From: Deltaproteobacteria bacterium RIFCSPLOWO2_12_FULL_60_19 | GTDB taxonomy: Bacteria > Desulfobacterota > Binatia > UBA9968 | Assembly: GCA_001798595.1 (NCBI GenBank) | Contig: MGSS01000145.1 | Span: forward strand, 1 to 56,573 | Length of the DNA: 56,573 nucleotides | Direction: 5' to 3' | Shown here: piece by piece, positions 7,799 to 16,089 of the stretch | Layout: every line of letters starts with the position of its first letter | Numbering within the stretch: position 1 is the first letter of the stretch | Translations under genes and position numbers: made by a program | The notes under the pieces: model-generated | Seen by the model: only the letters and a program-made list of their open reading frames with translations | The model's database searches: none | Told to the model about the DNA's origin: nothing

Positions 7799-8269
7799 CT
7801 ACTTCTTCGGGCGGCGCGAGTGGGCGGCGAAGAGCCGCCGCAAAACGCGGCGAACTTCCGGATCCTTGATCTCGGCGAGCGTCGCGTCGTCCAGCTTCAT
7901 TTCCGGGTTAGGAGCGGGGGAGGATGCGGGCTCGGCCGTCTGCTCGCCGACCGACTCGGCTTCGACCTTGCCGACGAAAAAGAAGATGTTTTTAACCGCT
8001 TCCCGGCCGAGTTCCTGGTTGAGCTTGTCGGCGATCGTATCCTTCATGTAGTGGAGTTGCTGCATCCAGATGGGACTGGAGACTTTAACGAAGAGCGTCC
8101 CGTTGCGGATTTTCTCGGGCTGCGCGTTACGCGCGATCGTCGGGCCGACCTTATCGTTCCAGATCGGCCAAACCCCGTAGTCTGAGAGCTGGCCGGCGAG
8201 CTCGAGCCGCTTGAGCGATTGGTCGAGAATCTCTCCAACCTTCTCGATCTGGGGGGTATGCTTGCCCAT
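7799..8269 (-). CDS. dciA: DciA family (DUF721) protein
   Basis: 156 residues with the DUF721/DciA domain at residues 1-95: GEILDQSLKRLELA, then WPIWNDKVGPTIARNAQPEKI and GTLFVKVSSPIWMQQLHYMK. DciA-type proteins load the replicative helicase DnaB in bacteria that lack DnaC. A proline-rich linker and a basic tail (RRLFAAHSRRPKK) follow. Divergent from nrdJ, which makes deoxyribonucleotides; both serve DNA replication, but shared control is only a suggestion. Confidence 0.8.
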   Translation of the reverse strand: MGKHTPQIEKVGEILDQSLKRLELAGQLSDYGVWPIWNDKVGPTIARNAQPEKIRNGTLFVKVSSPIWMQQLHYMKDTIADKLNQELGREAVKNIFFFVGKVEAESVGEQTAEPASSPAPNPEMKLDDATLAEIKDPEVRRVLRRLFAAHSRRPKK

Positions 8270-8344
8270 CGACTAAATCTAGCACAGCCGGCAGCCTCGC
8301 TCCACAGCAATTCCGGCTATTAAGGGCTACGGCAGAAATTTTCC

Positions 8345-8373
8345 TTGACAACTTTTCCGCAACTCTTTATAAC
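8345..8373 (+). promoter_or_regulatory. Strong sigma-70-type promoter of nrdJ
   Basis: TTGACA (8345-8350), a 17-base spacer and TATAAC (8368-8373): a perfect -35 and a five-of-six -10 at ideal spacing. The start point would be near 8380, leaving a leader of about 58 bases before the nrdJ ATG at 8438, too short for a cobalamin riboswitch. Confidence 0.75.
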
Positions 8374-8416
8374 AACATATTGTGTGAGGGTGAAAAGCTC
8401 GCACTAGATGTTGGAA
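8370..8416 (+). promoter_or_regulatory. Tandem NrdR boxes overlapping the nrdJ promoter
   Basis: Box 1 is TAACAACATATTGTGT at 8370-8385, matching 13 of 16 positions of the NrdR consensus (acaCwAtATaTwGtgt). Box 2 is GCACTAGATGTTGGAA at 8401-8416, matching about 10 of 16 including the core. The boxes start exactly 31 bases apart, the three-helical-turn spacing known for NrdR pairs. Box 1 covers the -10 and start point, so binding would repress. The nrdR gene is not in this window. Confidence 0.6.
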
Positions 8417-8437
8417 GGGCCGGAAAGGAGCAGGCAT

Positions 8438-11215
8438 ATGGCGGATACAGCTCAACAGGTGGAGGAGAAGGTTACCCAGGCCGGGCCGACGGTCAAGGCC
8501 GGCCTCCGGCTGGAGCGTTACTTCACCCAGGCAGGCGGCAGCCCTTACGATGAGGTCGAGTGGGAGAGCCGCACGGCGACGATCCTTAACGAGAAAGGAA
8601 AGGTCGTTTTCGAGCAGGCCAATGTCGAGATCCCCAAAAGCTGGTCCTACATGGCGACCAACGTCGTGGTGTCCAAGTATTTCCGCGGTCCTTTGGGAAG
8701 CCCCCAGCGCGAGCGCAGCGTCCGCCAGCTTATCGGCCGGGTGGTCGATACGGTCACGGGTTGGGGTAGGGCGGACGGCTATTTCTCCACTGACGAGGAT
8801 GCCCGCACCTTCAGCGACGAGCTGACCTACATTCTGCTCCACCAGCGCGCCTGCTTTAACAGCCCGGTCTGGTTTAACTGCGGGATCGAGGAAAAACCGC
8901 AGTGCTCCGCCTGCTTCATTCTCTCAGTCGAGGACACGATGGAGTCGATCCTCGACTGGTACCGCAAAGAGGGCATTATTTTCAAAGGCGGGTCGGGCTC
9001 CGGCGTGAACCTCTCCAGAATCCGCTCCGCCAAGGAGCAGCTGGCCGGCGGCGGGACCGCGTCGGGACCGGTCTCGTTCATGAAGGCGGCGGACGCTTCG
9101 GCCGGCGTCATCAAGTCGGGCGGCAAAACCCGGCGCGCGGCCAAGATGGTAATCCTCAACGTGGATCACCCCGACGTCGTCGAATTCATCAAATGCAAAG
9201 TAGAAGAAGAGAAGAAGGCCTGGGCGCTGATCGAAGCAGGTTACGATTCAAGCCTCGACGGCCCGGCCTACGGCAGCGTCTTTTTCCAGAATGCCAACAA
9301 CTCGGTGCGCGTCTCCGACGAGTTTATGCAGGCCGTGCTTGAAGACCGCGAATGGAAGACGCGCTACGTCACGACCGGCGAAGTGTCCGAGACCTTTAAG
9401 GCCAGAGACCTGCTGCGCATGATCGCCGAGGGGACCTATTTCTGCGGCGATCCGGGGATGCAGTTCGACACCACGATCAACGACTGGCACACCTGCTCCA
9501 ACACCGGCCGGATCAACGGCTCCAATCCCTGCTCCGAGTACATGCATCTGGATAATTCGGCCTGCAATCTGGCCTCGCTCAACCTGCTCACGTTTCTCCG
9601 CGACGACGGCGGCTTCGACGTCGAAGCTTTCCGCCATGCCGTGGACCTCATGATCCTGGCGCAGGACATCCTGGTGGACAACTCGTCGTATCCCACGCCG
9701 GAGATCACCGCCAACGCCCACGCGTTCCGCGAGCTGGGACTGGGATACGCCAATCTCGGCGCGCTCTTGATGTCGCTGGGCCTGCCTTACGATTCCGACG
9801 CCGGCCGTTCCTACGCCGCGGCCGTGACCGCGCTCATGTCCGGCGAAGGCTACTTGCAGTCGGCGCGGATAGCCAAGGGACTGGCGCCGTTCGCCGGTTT
9901 TGCGGTCAACCGCCAGCCGATGCTGCGCGTGCTGAACAAGCACCGCTCGCATGCCTACAAGATTTCGCCTTCGCAGGCGCCGCTCGATCTTCTCTCCGCC
10001 GCCCGCGAGGCCTGGGACCGGACCTGTGAGGAGGGCGAGCAGTGCGGGGTGAGGAATTCGCAGGTCTCCGTGCTGGCGCCTACCGGAACGATCGCCTTCA
10101 TGATGGACTGCGACACCACCGGCGTGGAGCCGGACATCGCGCTGGTGAACTACAAGAAGCTGGTCGGCGGCGGCCTGCTCAAGATCGTCAACAATACGGT
10201 GCCGCGGGCGTTGAAGCGGCTGGGCTATGACGTGAAGCAGATCCAGGAGATCGTCGAGTATATCGACGAGCACGAGACGATCGAAGGGGCGCCGCATCTG
10301 AAAGACGAGGACCTGGCGGTATTCGACTGCGCCTTCAAGCCGCAGAACGGCAGCCGCACGATCCAGTACATGGGCCACGTCAAGATGATGGGGGCGGTCC
10401 AGCCGTTTATTTCCGGCGCGATCTCCAAGACCATCAACATGCCGACGGACGTCACCGTGGAAGAGATCATCCAGGCCTACATCGAGGCCTGGAAGATGGG
10501 GCTTAAGGCCGTGGCAGTCTATCGCGACGGGTCGAAGCGGACCCAGCCGCTCAACACGTCGAACAACAAAGAAGAGACCAGGCCGTTGAAAGTGGAGGCC
10601 AGAGAACCTCGTCCCCCGAGACGCAAGCTGCCGGATGAGAGAAAATCGTATACCCACAAGTTCGACATCGCCGGCCACGAGGGTTACATCACCGTCGGAA
10701 TGTACGAGGACGGCCAGCCGGGCGAGATCTTCATCACGATGTCGAAGGAAGGCTCGACCATCTCGGGCCTGATGGACTCGTTTGCGACGGCGATCTCGCT
10801 GGCGCTCCAGTACGGCGTGCCGCTGCGCGTGCTGGTGGATAAATTCAGCCACATGCGCTTCGAGCCTTCCGGCTTCACCAAGAACCCGAATATCCCGATC
10901 GCGAAGTCGATCATGGACTACCTCTTCCGCTGGCTCGCCACCAAGTTCCTGGACGGCGACGCGCAGCGGGAGGTGGGGATCGTCGGGACGAGAGAGGATC
11001 GGAAGGGCGGCGAGGAAGAGGTCGCGCCCGGCAAGAAAGTGGTCCAGCTGGTGCCGCAGGCGCCGCGCGGCGGGGCGCCGGTCGCGACGATCAGCAGCGT
11101 CACGAGTCTCTATCAGCAGGACGCGCCGCCGTGTCCCGATTGCGGCGCGATCATGATCCGCAGCGGGGCGTGCTACAAGTGCATGAACTGCGGCGCTGTG
11201 AGCGGCTGTTCCTAA
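8438..11215 (+). CDS. nrdJ: Adenosylcobalamin-dependent (class II) ribonucleotide reductase
   Basis: 925 residues from ATG 8438, chosen because AAGGAG lies at 8425-8430, seven bases upstream; an ATG at 8408 would fall inside the second NrdR box. Class II features: RACFNSPVWFNCG in the N-terminal part, GGSGSGVNLSRIRS, the finger-loop region NPCSEYMHLDNSACNLASLN, and APTGTIAFMMDCDTTG. A C-terminal zinc-ribbon tail (CPDCGAIMI, CYKCMNCGAVSGCS) is typical of the long NrdJ type. The enzyme reduces ribonucleotides using coenzyme B12, with or without oxygen. Transcribed alone; the HNH gene follows. Confidence 0.96.
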   Translation: MADTAQQVEEKVTQAGPTVKAGLRLERYFTQAGGSPYDEVEWESRTATILNEKGKVVFEQANVEIPKSWSYMATNVVVSKYFRGPLGSPQRERSVRQLIGRVVDTVTGWGRADGYFSTDEDARTFSDELTYILLHQRACFNSPVWFNCGIEEKPQCSACFILSVEDTMESILDWYRKEGIIFKGGSGSGVNLSRIRSAKEQLAGGGTASGPVSFMKAADASAGVIKSGGKTRRAAKMVILNVDHPDVVEFIKCKVEEEKKAWALIEAGYDSSLDGPAYGSVFFQNANNSVRVSDEFMQAVLEDREWKTRYVTTGEVSETFKARDLLRMIAEGTYFCGDPGMQFDTTINDWHTCSNTGRINGSNPCSEYMHLDNSACNLASLNLLTFLRDDGGFDVEAFRHAVDLMILAQDILVDNSSYPTPEITANAHAFRELGLGYANLGALLMSLGLPYDSDAGRSYAAAVTALMSGEGYLQSARIAKGLAPFAGFAVNRQPMLRVLNKHRSHAYKISPSQAPLDLLSAAREAWDRTCEEGEQCGVRNSQVSVLAPTGTIAFMMDCDTTGVEPDIALVNYKKLVGGGLLKIVNNTVPRALKRLGYDVKQIQEIVEYIDEHETIEGAPHLKDEDLAVFDCAFKPQNGSRTIQYMGHVKMMGAVQPFISGAISKTINMPTDVTVEEIIQAYIEAWKMGLKAVAVYRDGSKRTQPLNTSNNKEETRPLKVEAREPRPPRRKLPDERKSYTHKFDIAGHEGYITVGMYEDGQPGEIFITMSKEGSTISGLMDSFATAISLALQYGVPLRVLVDKFSHMRFEPSGFTKNPNIPIAKSIMDYLFRWLATKFLDGDAQREVGIVGTREDRKGGEEEVAPGKKVVQLVPQAPRGGAPVATISSVTSLYQQDAPPCPDCGAIMIRSGACYKCMNCGAVSGCS

Positions 11216-11244
11216 GAGCCGCCGCGCGCCTGCCGCGTGGTTGA

Positions 11245-11583
11245 ATGGCAGAGGTTAAATCGTTCTGCGCGAGAGCGTTTGTGGCCGCCAAGTCGTGTCA
11301 CTACTGCGGCCGCCGGCTCTCTTTCTTCGGCGGCCGCTTCGATTCCAAAGTCAAAGATTATCTCATGCCTCTCTCCAAGGGAGGCCATGACGAGCCGGAA
11401 AATATCGTCGCCTGCTGCAAGGAGTGCCAGGTCCTCAAAGGCGACTACATCAACTACGCTCTCCTCCCCATGCTGCTCAATCGCCCGCGCATGATCGCCG
11501 ACATCCGCCGCTATATCTCCGAGATCAAGCAGATGACCGGCGTCAAAAGCTCCGTCATGGACCTGCCGGGATCGAGACGGTAG
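11245..11583 (+). CDS. HNH endonuclease-like protein with an altered first motif residue
   Basis: 112 residues: CHYCGRR (zinc pair 1, about 18-24), DYLMPLSKGGHDEPENIVACC (about 39-59), KECQVLKGD (zinc pair 2 and the HNH end). Normal HNH proteins read D-H-[VI]-x-P at the start of the ββα-metal fold; here the position of the general-base His is Tyr (DYLMP), while the later His, Asn and Lys-Gly-Asp are kept. It may therefore be an inactive or altered nuclease. It follows nrdJ by 29 bases and stands at the left border of the accessory island. Confidence 0.7.
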   Translation: MAEVKSFCARAFVAAKSCHYCGRRLSFFGGRFDSKVKDYLMPLSKGGHDEPENIVACCKECQVLKGDYINYALLPMLLNRPRMIADIRRYISEIKQMTGVKSSVMDLPGSRR

Positions 11584-11683
11584 AGTTCCCGTAGCCGGGC
11601 GCAAAGTTTGTCAACATAGTCAACAACGTCCCCTAAGAATCCCGAAGATAGAAGGTGAGACAATCGTTGATCCCAAAACGGGT

Positions 11684-12109
11684 TTGGAATTCAATATTAA
11701 AGCTGATGTCACAGGTCATCCGTTAATTGAGGAGGGTATCGACGAATTCGATAGTACGGGTTTCCGGGGTGGAAATATAAGTGGAGTTAGGGTTAAACTT
11801 GCTGATATGCCAACACTTGAAAATGGCGTCTTTCATTCAGTGGAGATAGGCGGCAAATATGTTCTTCTGAACCGACAGATCTACGAAAAAGCGCTAACCA
11901 CGGGATTCGACCCGGCGACAACACGCGAACTCTACGACACCTTAGGCCACGAATTCACACACGTAGTTCAGGAAAGAACTATAGCTAATTTCCGCGCGGC
12001 CTGGAGTGCTGCCAACAAACGTTTCGGCGGAGTCGGTAATAACCCATTCGAGGTGCAGGCAAAATCTGTCGGTGCGCGGTTCCGCGACTATATGTGGGGG
12101 CCGAAATAA
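11684..12109 (+). CDS. Putative HExxH metallopeptidase domain, possibly an orphan toxin tip
   Basis: The only candidate start is a TTG at 11684; in the same frame the coding character continues upstream (EGETIVDPKTG from 11651) without a start, which suggests a fragment cut from the C-terminus of a larger protein. Near residues 88-97 is LGHEFTHVVQE, an HExxH zinc-peptidase motif of the type seen in DUF4157 domains. The C-terminus is VQAKSVGARFRDYMWGPK. Being next to an RHS remnant and a small exported protein suggests a polymorphic-toxin tip with its partner. Base composition is AT-richer than the neighbours. Function unproven. Confidence 0.5.
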   Translation: MEFNIKADVTGHPLIEEGIDEFDSTGFRGGNISGVRVKLADMPTLENGVFHSVEIGGKYVLLNRQIYEKALTTGFDPATTRELYDTLGHEFTHVVQERTIANFRAAWSAANKRFGGVGNNPFEVQAKSVGARFRDYMWGPK

Positions 12110-12131
12110 CTACCGACGGGGTAGGATTGCT

Positions 12132-12578
12132 ATGAAATATAGCAGGTTACTGTTACGAATTCTCATTCCACTGCTGACAGCTGTCCAATCCAGCCGTGGC
12201 GCGGATACGGATGTGCCTCATATTATTGCTACTCCGCTAGTTGAGATCGCGATTAATCAAGGCGCTGGCGACCTGATCTTTGAATTTTTCGTACAGGATA
12301 AATGGTGGTTGGGCAAGGGCAGTACGGTTAGAGTTCCTTATGGGGTGGGAGCAGTAATGGTCGCAGAAAAAGAAGGACGCATTATTTGGGACATTGGATT
12401 TCGTGATCCACGTACTGGTGTGAAACGCGTAAAGTACGGCATTGTACCGAACGGATTTAAACAGCAAATTCCTGCAGATGGCAGTGTGCCTGATCTGAAA
12501 ATTGGACAGGTCTATCGCGTCATAGCTTATTCGGGTGGAGGCGGAGAAGCGACTTTCGTTTACAAGGGCGCAAACTGA
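12132..12578 (+). CDS. Small exported protein, possible immunity partner (hypothetical)
   Basis: 148 residues from ATG 12132 with GTAGGA upstream. The N-terminus is a signal peptide (LLLRILIPLLTAVQSSRGA, residues 6-24). The rest is predicted beta-rich, with WWLGKGSTVRVPYGVGAVMV and VYRVIAYSGGGGEATFVYKG. No family recognised. It begins 22 bases after the HExxH gene and shares its lower GC content. An immunity role is an inference from position and export. Confidence 0.5.
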   Translation: MKYSRLLLRILIPLLTAVQSSRGADTDVPHIIATPLVEIAINQGAGDLIFEFFVQDKWWLGKGSTVRVPYGVGAVMVAEKEGRIIWDIGFRDPRTGVKRVKYGIVPNGFKQQIPADGSVPDLKIGQVYRVIAYSGGGGEATFVYKGAN

Positions 12579-12669
12579 CAGAATATTCAATCCTGTCCTA
12601 GGGGACGTCCTAGGGGACTAGGTTGACTGGCTGAAATGCGCAGCCGCGTCTCCTCACTCGCTCCGCTGA

Positions 12670-13604
12670 TCACTCCTTCGTCACTGTCACCTCCGACGGC
12701 AAAACTTACGCCGCAGATATCAACGGCAACACCAAGACCGGCAACGGCCGGACGTTTGAGTGGACGGCCGATGACCGGGTGAAGCTGGTCACCAACGGCG
12801 TCGGCACGACGACGATGGACTACGACCCCTCGACGCGGGCCACGGCCTCTGGCTGTGGGCCCTGGCTCGGGGTCGTCCTGAGCGAGGCGAAGCGAGTCGA
12901 AGGACGACTACACCGGACAGAGGGTGAAGAAGTACGGTCCGCTGGGAATGGTGTTTTACCCGTTTGCCGGTTACGAGATCGCGCCGGATGGAACCAAAAC
13001 CAAATTCTTCCGCGCCGGAACGGAGCTGCTGGCGGCGAAGCAAACTCCGGTCGTAAATCCTGAAAAGAAGCTCTTCTACCACAACGACCATTTGGGCGGC
13101 GTCAACGTCATCACGGATATTAACGCTGCCCGTGTTCAGCTCAACGAGTACGACCCGTGGGGCAAGGTATCGCGCACCGAAGGCAACGTCGATCCTGAAA
13201 AGAGATTTACCGGGCAGATCCTCGATCCGGAATCCGGCCTCTACTACTACGGCGCACGGTACTACGATCCAGAGCTGGCCCGCTTTATCAGTCCCGATCC
13301 GATCGTCCCATCGCCTGGCGATCCTCAATCACTTAACCGCTATTCCTACGTCCTAAACAACCCGGTCAAGTACATCGACCCCAGCGGGATGTCTTTCTGG
13401 AGCGCCATTGCCAATTTCTTCAAAGGCTTCTTCCGCTCGATTTCGGCTCTGGTCACCGGCATCGTCGTCGGCTTCGCTACCGGCAATCCCTTTCTGGGAG
13501 GCATCCTCGGAGGCATGGCGGCTGCGGCAGTCAACACGGCGATCAACGGAGGCAACTTTGGCCAAAACATCCTTACGTCATGGGGATCGCCTCTTGAAAA
13601 TTAG
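12670..13604 (+). pseudogene. RHS repeat protein, C-terminal core fragment, interrupted
   Basis: In one frame from about 12670 the sequence reads an RHS/YD repeat (DGKTYAADINGNTKTGNGRTFEW, split by me at TKTG), reaching MDYD at 12826. After an 82-base insertion the repeat continues in another frame with YTGQRVKKYG and then the RHS core: FYHNDHLGGVNVITD, RFTGQILDPESGLYYYGARY, DPELARFISPDPI, LNRYSYVLNNPVKYIDPSG, and a hydrophobic, glycine-rich tail (FLGGILGGMAAAAVNTA). RHS proteins are thousands of residues long and deliver C-terminal toxins; only the last 300 or so codons remain, with no start, so this is a remnant. Confidence 0.8.
12827..12908 (+). mobile_element. 82-bp insertion of the CCTTCGAC hairpin family inside the RHS gene
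   Basis: Uninterrupted RHS coding would read GAC TAC GAC TAC ACC (DYDYT). The insert begins CCCTCGAC (12827) and ends GTCGAAGG (12896-12903) plus ACGAC, so its ends are near inverted repeats, and GAC is repeated at both junctions. It contains GTCCTGAGCGAGGCG, the motif also found near 28497-28590 and 48350-48390. Its length, 82, is not a multiple of three and shifts the frame. Confidence 0.55.
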
Positions 13605-13703
13605 AGTTCCCTGTCGGTCCCTGTCTGCTCCTCTACCTTCAACGACCTGAACCGGGTCTTCCCTGCCAGCCGTGGCGAGCCTGGCGAGTGCCATGGCGAG
13701 TGC

Positions 13704-13836
13704 CAGGCTTTGTTTATTTGCTTTTTACATCCCGGGATCGAGGCGGCCTCTCGGCCTTTCTACTTCCACGTGAACGGCTTGCGCTGTTGAATCCTGCTTT
13801 CTAGCCAATCGTCCCTCCGCCATCACCGCGCTGAAA
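13704..13836. repeat. 133-bp dispersed repeat, copy 1
   Basis: Nearly gapless match, roughly three quarters or more identical, to 16090-16222 in the same orientation. Shared blocks include CAGGCTTTG, TTTTTACAT, TCTCGGCCTTT, GCGCTGTTGA and CCTGCTTTCTAGCCAATC. It lies between the RHS remnant and the ATPase gene. Neither copy encodes a recognisable protein. Confidence 0.7.
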
Positions 13837-13866
13837 GACGGGCTGCGGCCTTTTCTCCGCGCGCGA

Positions 13867-14997
13867 TCACAACCACTGATCCAGCTTGGTCACGCAATCG
13901 AGAAACGGCAACACCTCGATGCCGCGTTCGTGCCAGCGGCGCTGGCCCAAGTAGAGCAGGTGAACCTTGGCCTGGGGAAAATCCGCGCGGAAACGAAGGA
14001 GCGAGCGTAGATCGTCGGGACGCACTTTTTGGGCCATTTTGATCTCGAAGGCGCTGAGGCCGCGCTCGCCATATAGCACGAAATCCGTCTCATCGCCCGT
14101 GGCCGTGTGCCAGTAGTGCAGGCGATAGCCCAGCCCCTTGTAGTCGTTGAGCGCGCGAACCTGTTGCAAGAAAAGGGTCTCCAACGCCGCGCCATGGATC
14201 TCTTCCGGGGCGTCCAGCGGACCGCGCGGACGAATGGCCTGAAAAACGCCGGCGTCGAAGTAGTAGAATTTCGGGTGCGCAATCATGCGTCGTTTGGCGC
14301 GCTTGGTGAAAACCGGCAAGCGCATGGCGATCAACAGATCTTCGAGAATCGTAAAATAGTCTTCGACGACCTTCGCCGACATGGCGCACTCGCGAGCCAC
14401 CGCCGCCATATTCAACACTCCGCCCTGGGAAAAGCTGGCGGCCTCGAGGAACCGGCCGAAGGCGCCGATGTTGCGGGCGAGTCCCTCCTGCTGCACCTCT
14501 TCGCGGAGGTATGTCGCGGCGTAGCTCTTCAGGTAGTCCTGTGGGTCATCGCTGGTGCAGGCGAGAGGCAGGCAACCCCAGCGCAGGGCGCGCTTCAAAT
14601 CGAAGTCCTTGCCCAGCTCCAACGCCGTGAGCGGATGCATGTGGCGCGTCACCGCGCGACCGGCAAGCAGGTTGACGCCCCGGCCGCGCAGCTTGCGCGC
14701 GCTCGACCCGGTCAGCGCGAAGCGCAGGCGCCGCGATTCGATGAGACGATGCACTTCGTTGAGCAGCTCCGGCACGCGCTGGACTTCGTCGACTACCACC
14801 CAGTCCTTGTGGTCTTGCGGAATCCTGTCTCCAAGCCGCTGCGGCGCGGCGAGCAACTCCGTGTACACCTGGTGGTCGAGCATGTCGAAAAATAGCGCGC
14901 CGGGGAACTGCCGGTGCAGCCAGGCCGTCTTGCCCACCCCGCGCGGCCCGAACAGAAAGAAGCTCTGCCGCGGCGGCTGGATCAATCGTGGATACAC
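13867..14997 (-). CDS. AAA ATPase with DUF4143 C-terminal domain
   Basis: 376 residues. Walker A is FGPRGVGKTAW (about 17-27) and Walker B is WVVVDEVQRVPEL (about 66-78), with sensor-like FALTGSSARKLR. The C-terminal DUF4143 part has FYYFDAGVFQAI and a restriction-nuclease-like pattern (GDETDFVLYG, then FEIKMAQ) around residues 300-325. Such proteins are common, mobile and poorly understood; the C-terminal E-x-K suggests a nuclease-fold domain. It is transcribed alone, against the surrounding genes, and sits between the two 133-bp repeats with the VapBC pair. Confidence 0.85.
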   Translation of the reverse strand: MYPRLIQPPRQSFFLFGPRGVGKTAWLHRQFPGALFFDMLDHQVYTELLAAPQRLGDRIPQDHKDWVVVDEVQRVPELLNEVHRLIESRRLRFALTGSSARKLRGRGVNLLAGRAVTRHMHPLTALELGKDFDLKRALRWGCLPLACTSDDPQDYLKSYAATYLREEVQQEGLARNIGAFGRFLEAASFSQGGVLNMAAVARECAMSAKVVEDYFTILEDLLIAMRLPVFTKRAKRRMIAHPKFYYFDAGVFQAIRPRGPLDAPEEIHGAALETLFLQQVRALNDYKGLGYRLHYWHTATGDETDFVLYGERGLSAFEIKMAQKVRPDDLRSLLRFRADFPQAKVHLLYLGQRRWHERGIEVLPFLDCVTKLDQWL

Positions 14998-15418
14998 AAG
15001 TCCTTTTTACCATAAAAAAACGACTTTGCAAGGCCGATTTGCCGATCCTGCTCGCAACGCCGCCGAGGTAAATTCGATCCGGCCGCACCTGGGAGCGGGT
15101 GGCAAGCTTTCGTTATTGTGTGTCCAGATGAATTGCTGTCGTGATCCATAGGGTGACTCTCACCTGTGGGGGGAGGAGTCCCGCGGCGGTAAGAGCCAGG
15201 AGCCGCCTAGCTTGGGTAGCGGCGTGAAGAGTAATCGACACGCTGAAGCCTACCGACAAAGCCCTCTCTGCCAATATGAGTGAGACACTTACCCGCCTTG
15301 AGTTTAGTGTAGGATAGGGGGCGAGTAAGGATGCGCACACACAGCCGGGTCATCCGTCAGGACTATAGCCCCGCATCGTCTACTTGCGTGGGCGCCGTCG
15401 CTAATGTATGGTGAGTGT
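14998..15418. other. 421 bases without a recognisable gene
   Basis: Divergent gap between the ATPase and the VapB-like gene; it must carry both promoters, but I see no convincing -35/-10 pair. A small hairpin GGCGG/CCGCC occurs near 15190-15220. No frame in it has family features. Confidence 0.5.
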
Positions 15419-15646
15419 ATGGCGCGCTTAATTTCCACGACTGTCCGTCTTGAAGAGGCGGACGTCCAAGCGTTGAAGCGAGCTCGATCCGCAGGCCACT
15501 CTGCCTCCGGCCTGATTCGTAAGGGGCTGCGAGTAGTCGCTTCACGGTACTACGCGGGTCGTCGTCCCCCGTCGACCGCTCTCTTCGAGTCCACCGACAA
15601 CAAACTGGGCGATGAGGCCGAGTTGTTCCGAGATCTTGAGGCTTGA
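15419..15646 (+). CDS. VapB-like antitoxin (ribbon-helix-helix type)
   Basis: 75 residues from ATG 15419. The N-terminus (ARLISTTVRLEEADVQALKR) looks like the beta strand and first helix of a ribbon-helix-helix DNA-binding domain, followed by SAGHSASGLIRKGLRVVASRYY. The acidic C-terminus (KLGDEAELFRDLEA) fits a toxin-neutralising tail. It overlaps the PIN-domain gene by four bases (TTGA), the standard antitoxin-toxin order, and would repress the pair. Confidence 0.7.
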   Translation: MARLISTTVRLEEADVQALKRARSAGHSASGLIRKGLRVVASRYYAGRRPPSTALFESTDNKLGDEAELFRDLEA

Positions 15647-16074
15647 TCCCACCAATCGTTGCAGACACGGGCGGACTTCTTCGGGCGCTCGCCTGTACCG
15701 CGGGCGGCAAGCCGAGCTTCCCCGAGTATCAGGAGGTCTTGACTTCGACAAGCCTGGTAATCGTGCCGGCGCTCGTTCTCGCCGAGGTAGATTACTTTCT
15801 TCGGGACAAGCGGCCGGTAATGCGAAAACTCGTGGCCGAGATATTTGACCCAGAAACCCGCTACGATTATGAGCCTCCCATTCCGCTCGACATGATCCGA
15901 GCGCTGGAGATCGACGCTCGATTCAAGGAGCTCAACCTGGGTCTTGTTGACGGAATGGTTGCAGCTGTTGCGGAAAGGCGACGTGTCTACCGGGTCTTGA
16001 CAACTGACCGTCGGGATTTTGGGGTGATTCGGATCGGTCCACGTTTTACGCGCGCGATCGAGTTGCTGCCATAA
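15643..16074 (+). CDS. VapC-like PIN-domain toxin
   Basis: 143 residues from TTG 15643, coupled to the antitoxin stop. PIN-domain acidic residues are visible: IVADTGGLLRAL (Asp about 8), LVLAEVDYFL (Glu about 48), LGLVDGMVAAVAE (Asp about 103) and LTTDRRDFGVI (Asp about 120-123). VapC toxins are magnesium-dependent RNases that cut tRNA or rRNA. All key acidic residues appear intact. Downstream, the second 133-bp repeat begins 16 bases after the stop. Confidence 0.8.
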   Translation: MIPPIVADTGGLLRALACTAGGKPSFPEYQEVLTSTSLVIVPALVLAEVDYFLRDKRPVMRKLVAEIFDPETRYDYEPPIPLDMIRALEIDARFKELNLGLVDGMVAAVAERRRVYRVLTTDRRDFGVIRIGPRFTRAIELLP

Positions 16075-16089
16075 AAAAGGAAAGCGTGA

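Larger units (their letters stand above)
11610..12625. mobile_element. AT-richer two-gene cassette bounded by inverted repeats
   Basis: Left end 11610-11636: GTCAACATAGTCAACAACG followed by TCCCCTA. Right end 12594-12625 read on the complement begins GTCAACCTAGTCCCCTAG and also ends ACGTCCCCTA. The ends match in inverted orientation apart from one interior block, and the right end contains GTCCTAGGGGAC twice. The interior is visibly AT-richer than nrdJ or the RHS remnant. No transposase is present. Confidence 0.4.

Noticed and set aside
8374-8437. Cobalamin riboswitch in front of nrdJ
   Set aside because: The expected leader is only about 58 bases and contains no B12-box-like sequence; the control signal seen is the NrdR box pair.
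9248-10852. 534-codon minus-strand frame over nrdJ
   Set aside because: Same reason: a shadow of a conserved gene with arginine/histidine-rich composition and no motif.
15113-15340. 75-codon minus-strand frame between the ATPase and VapB genes
   Set aside because: No conserved motif or ribosome binding site; hydrophobic content is not organised as a clear helix.
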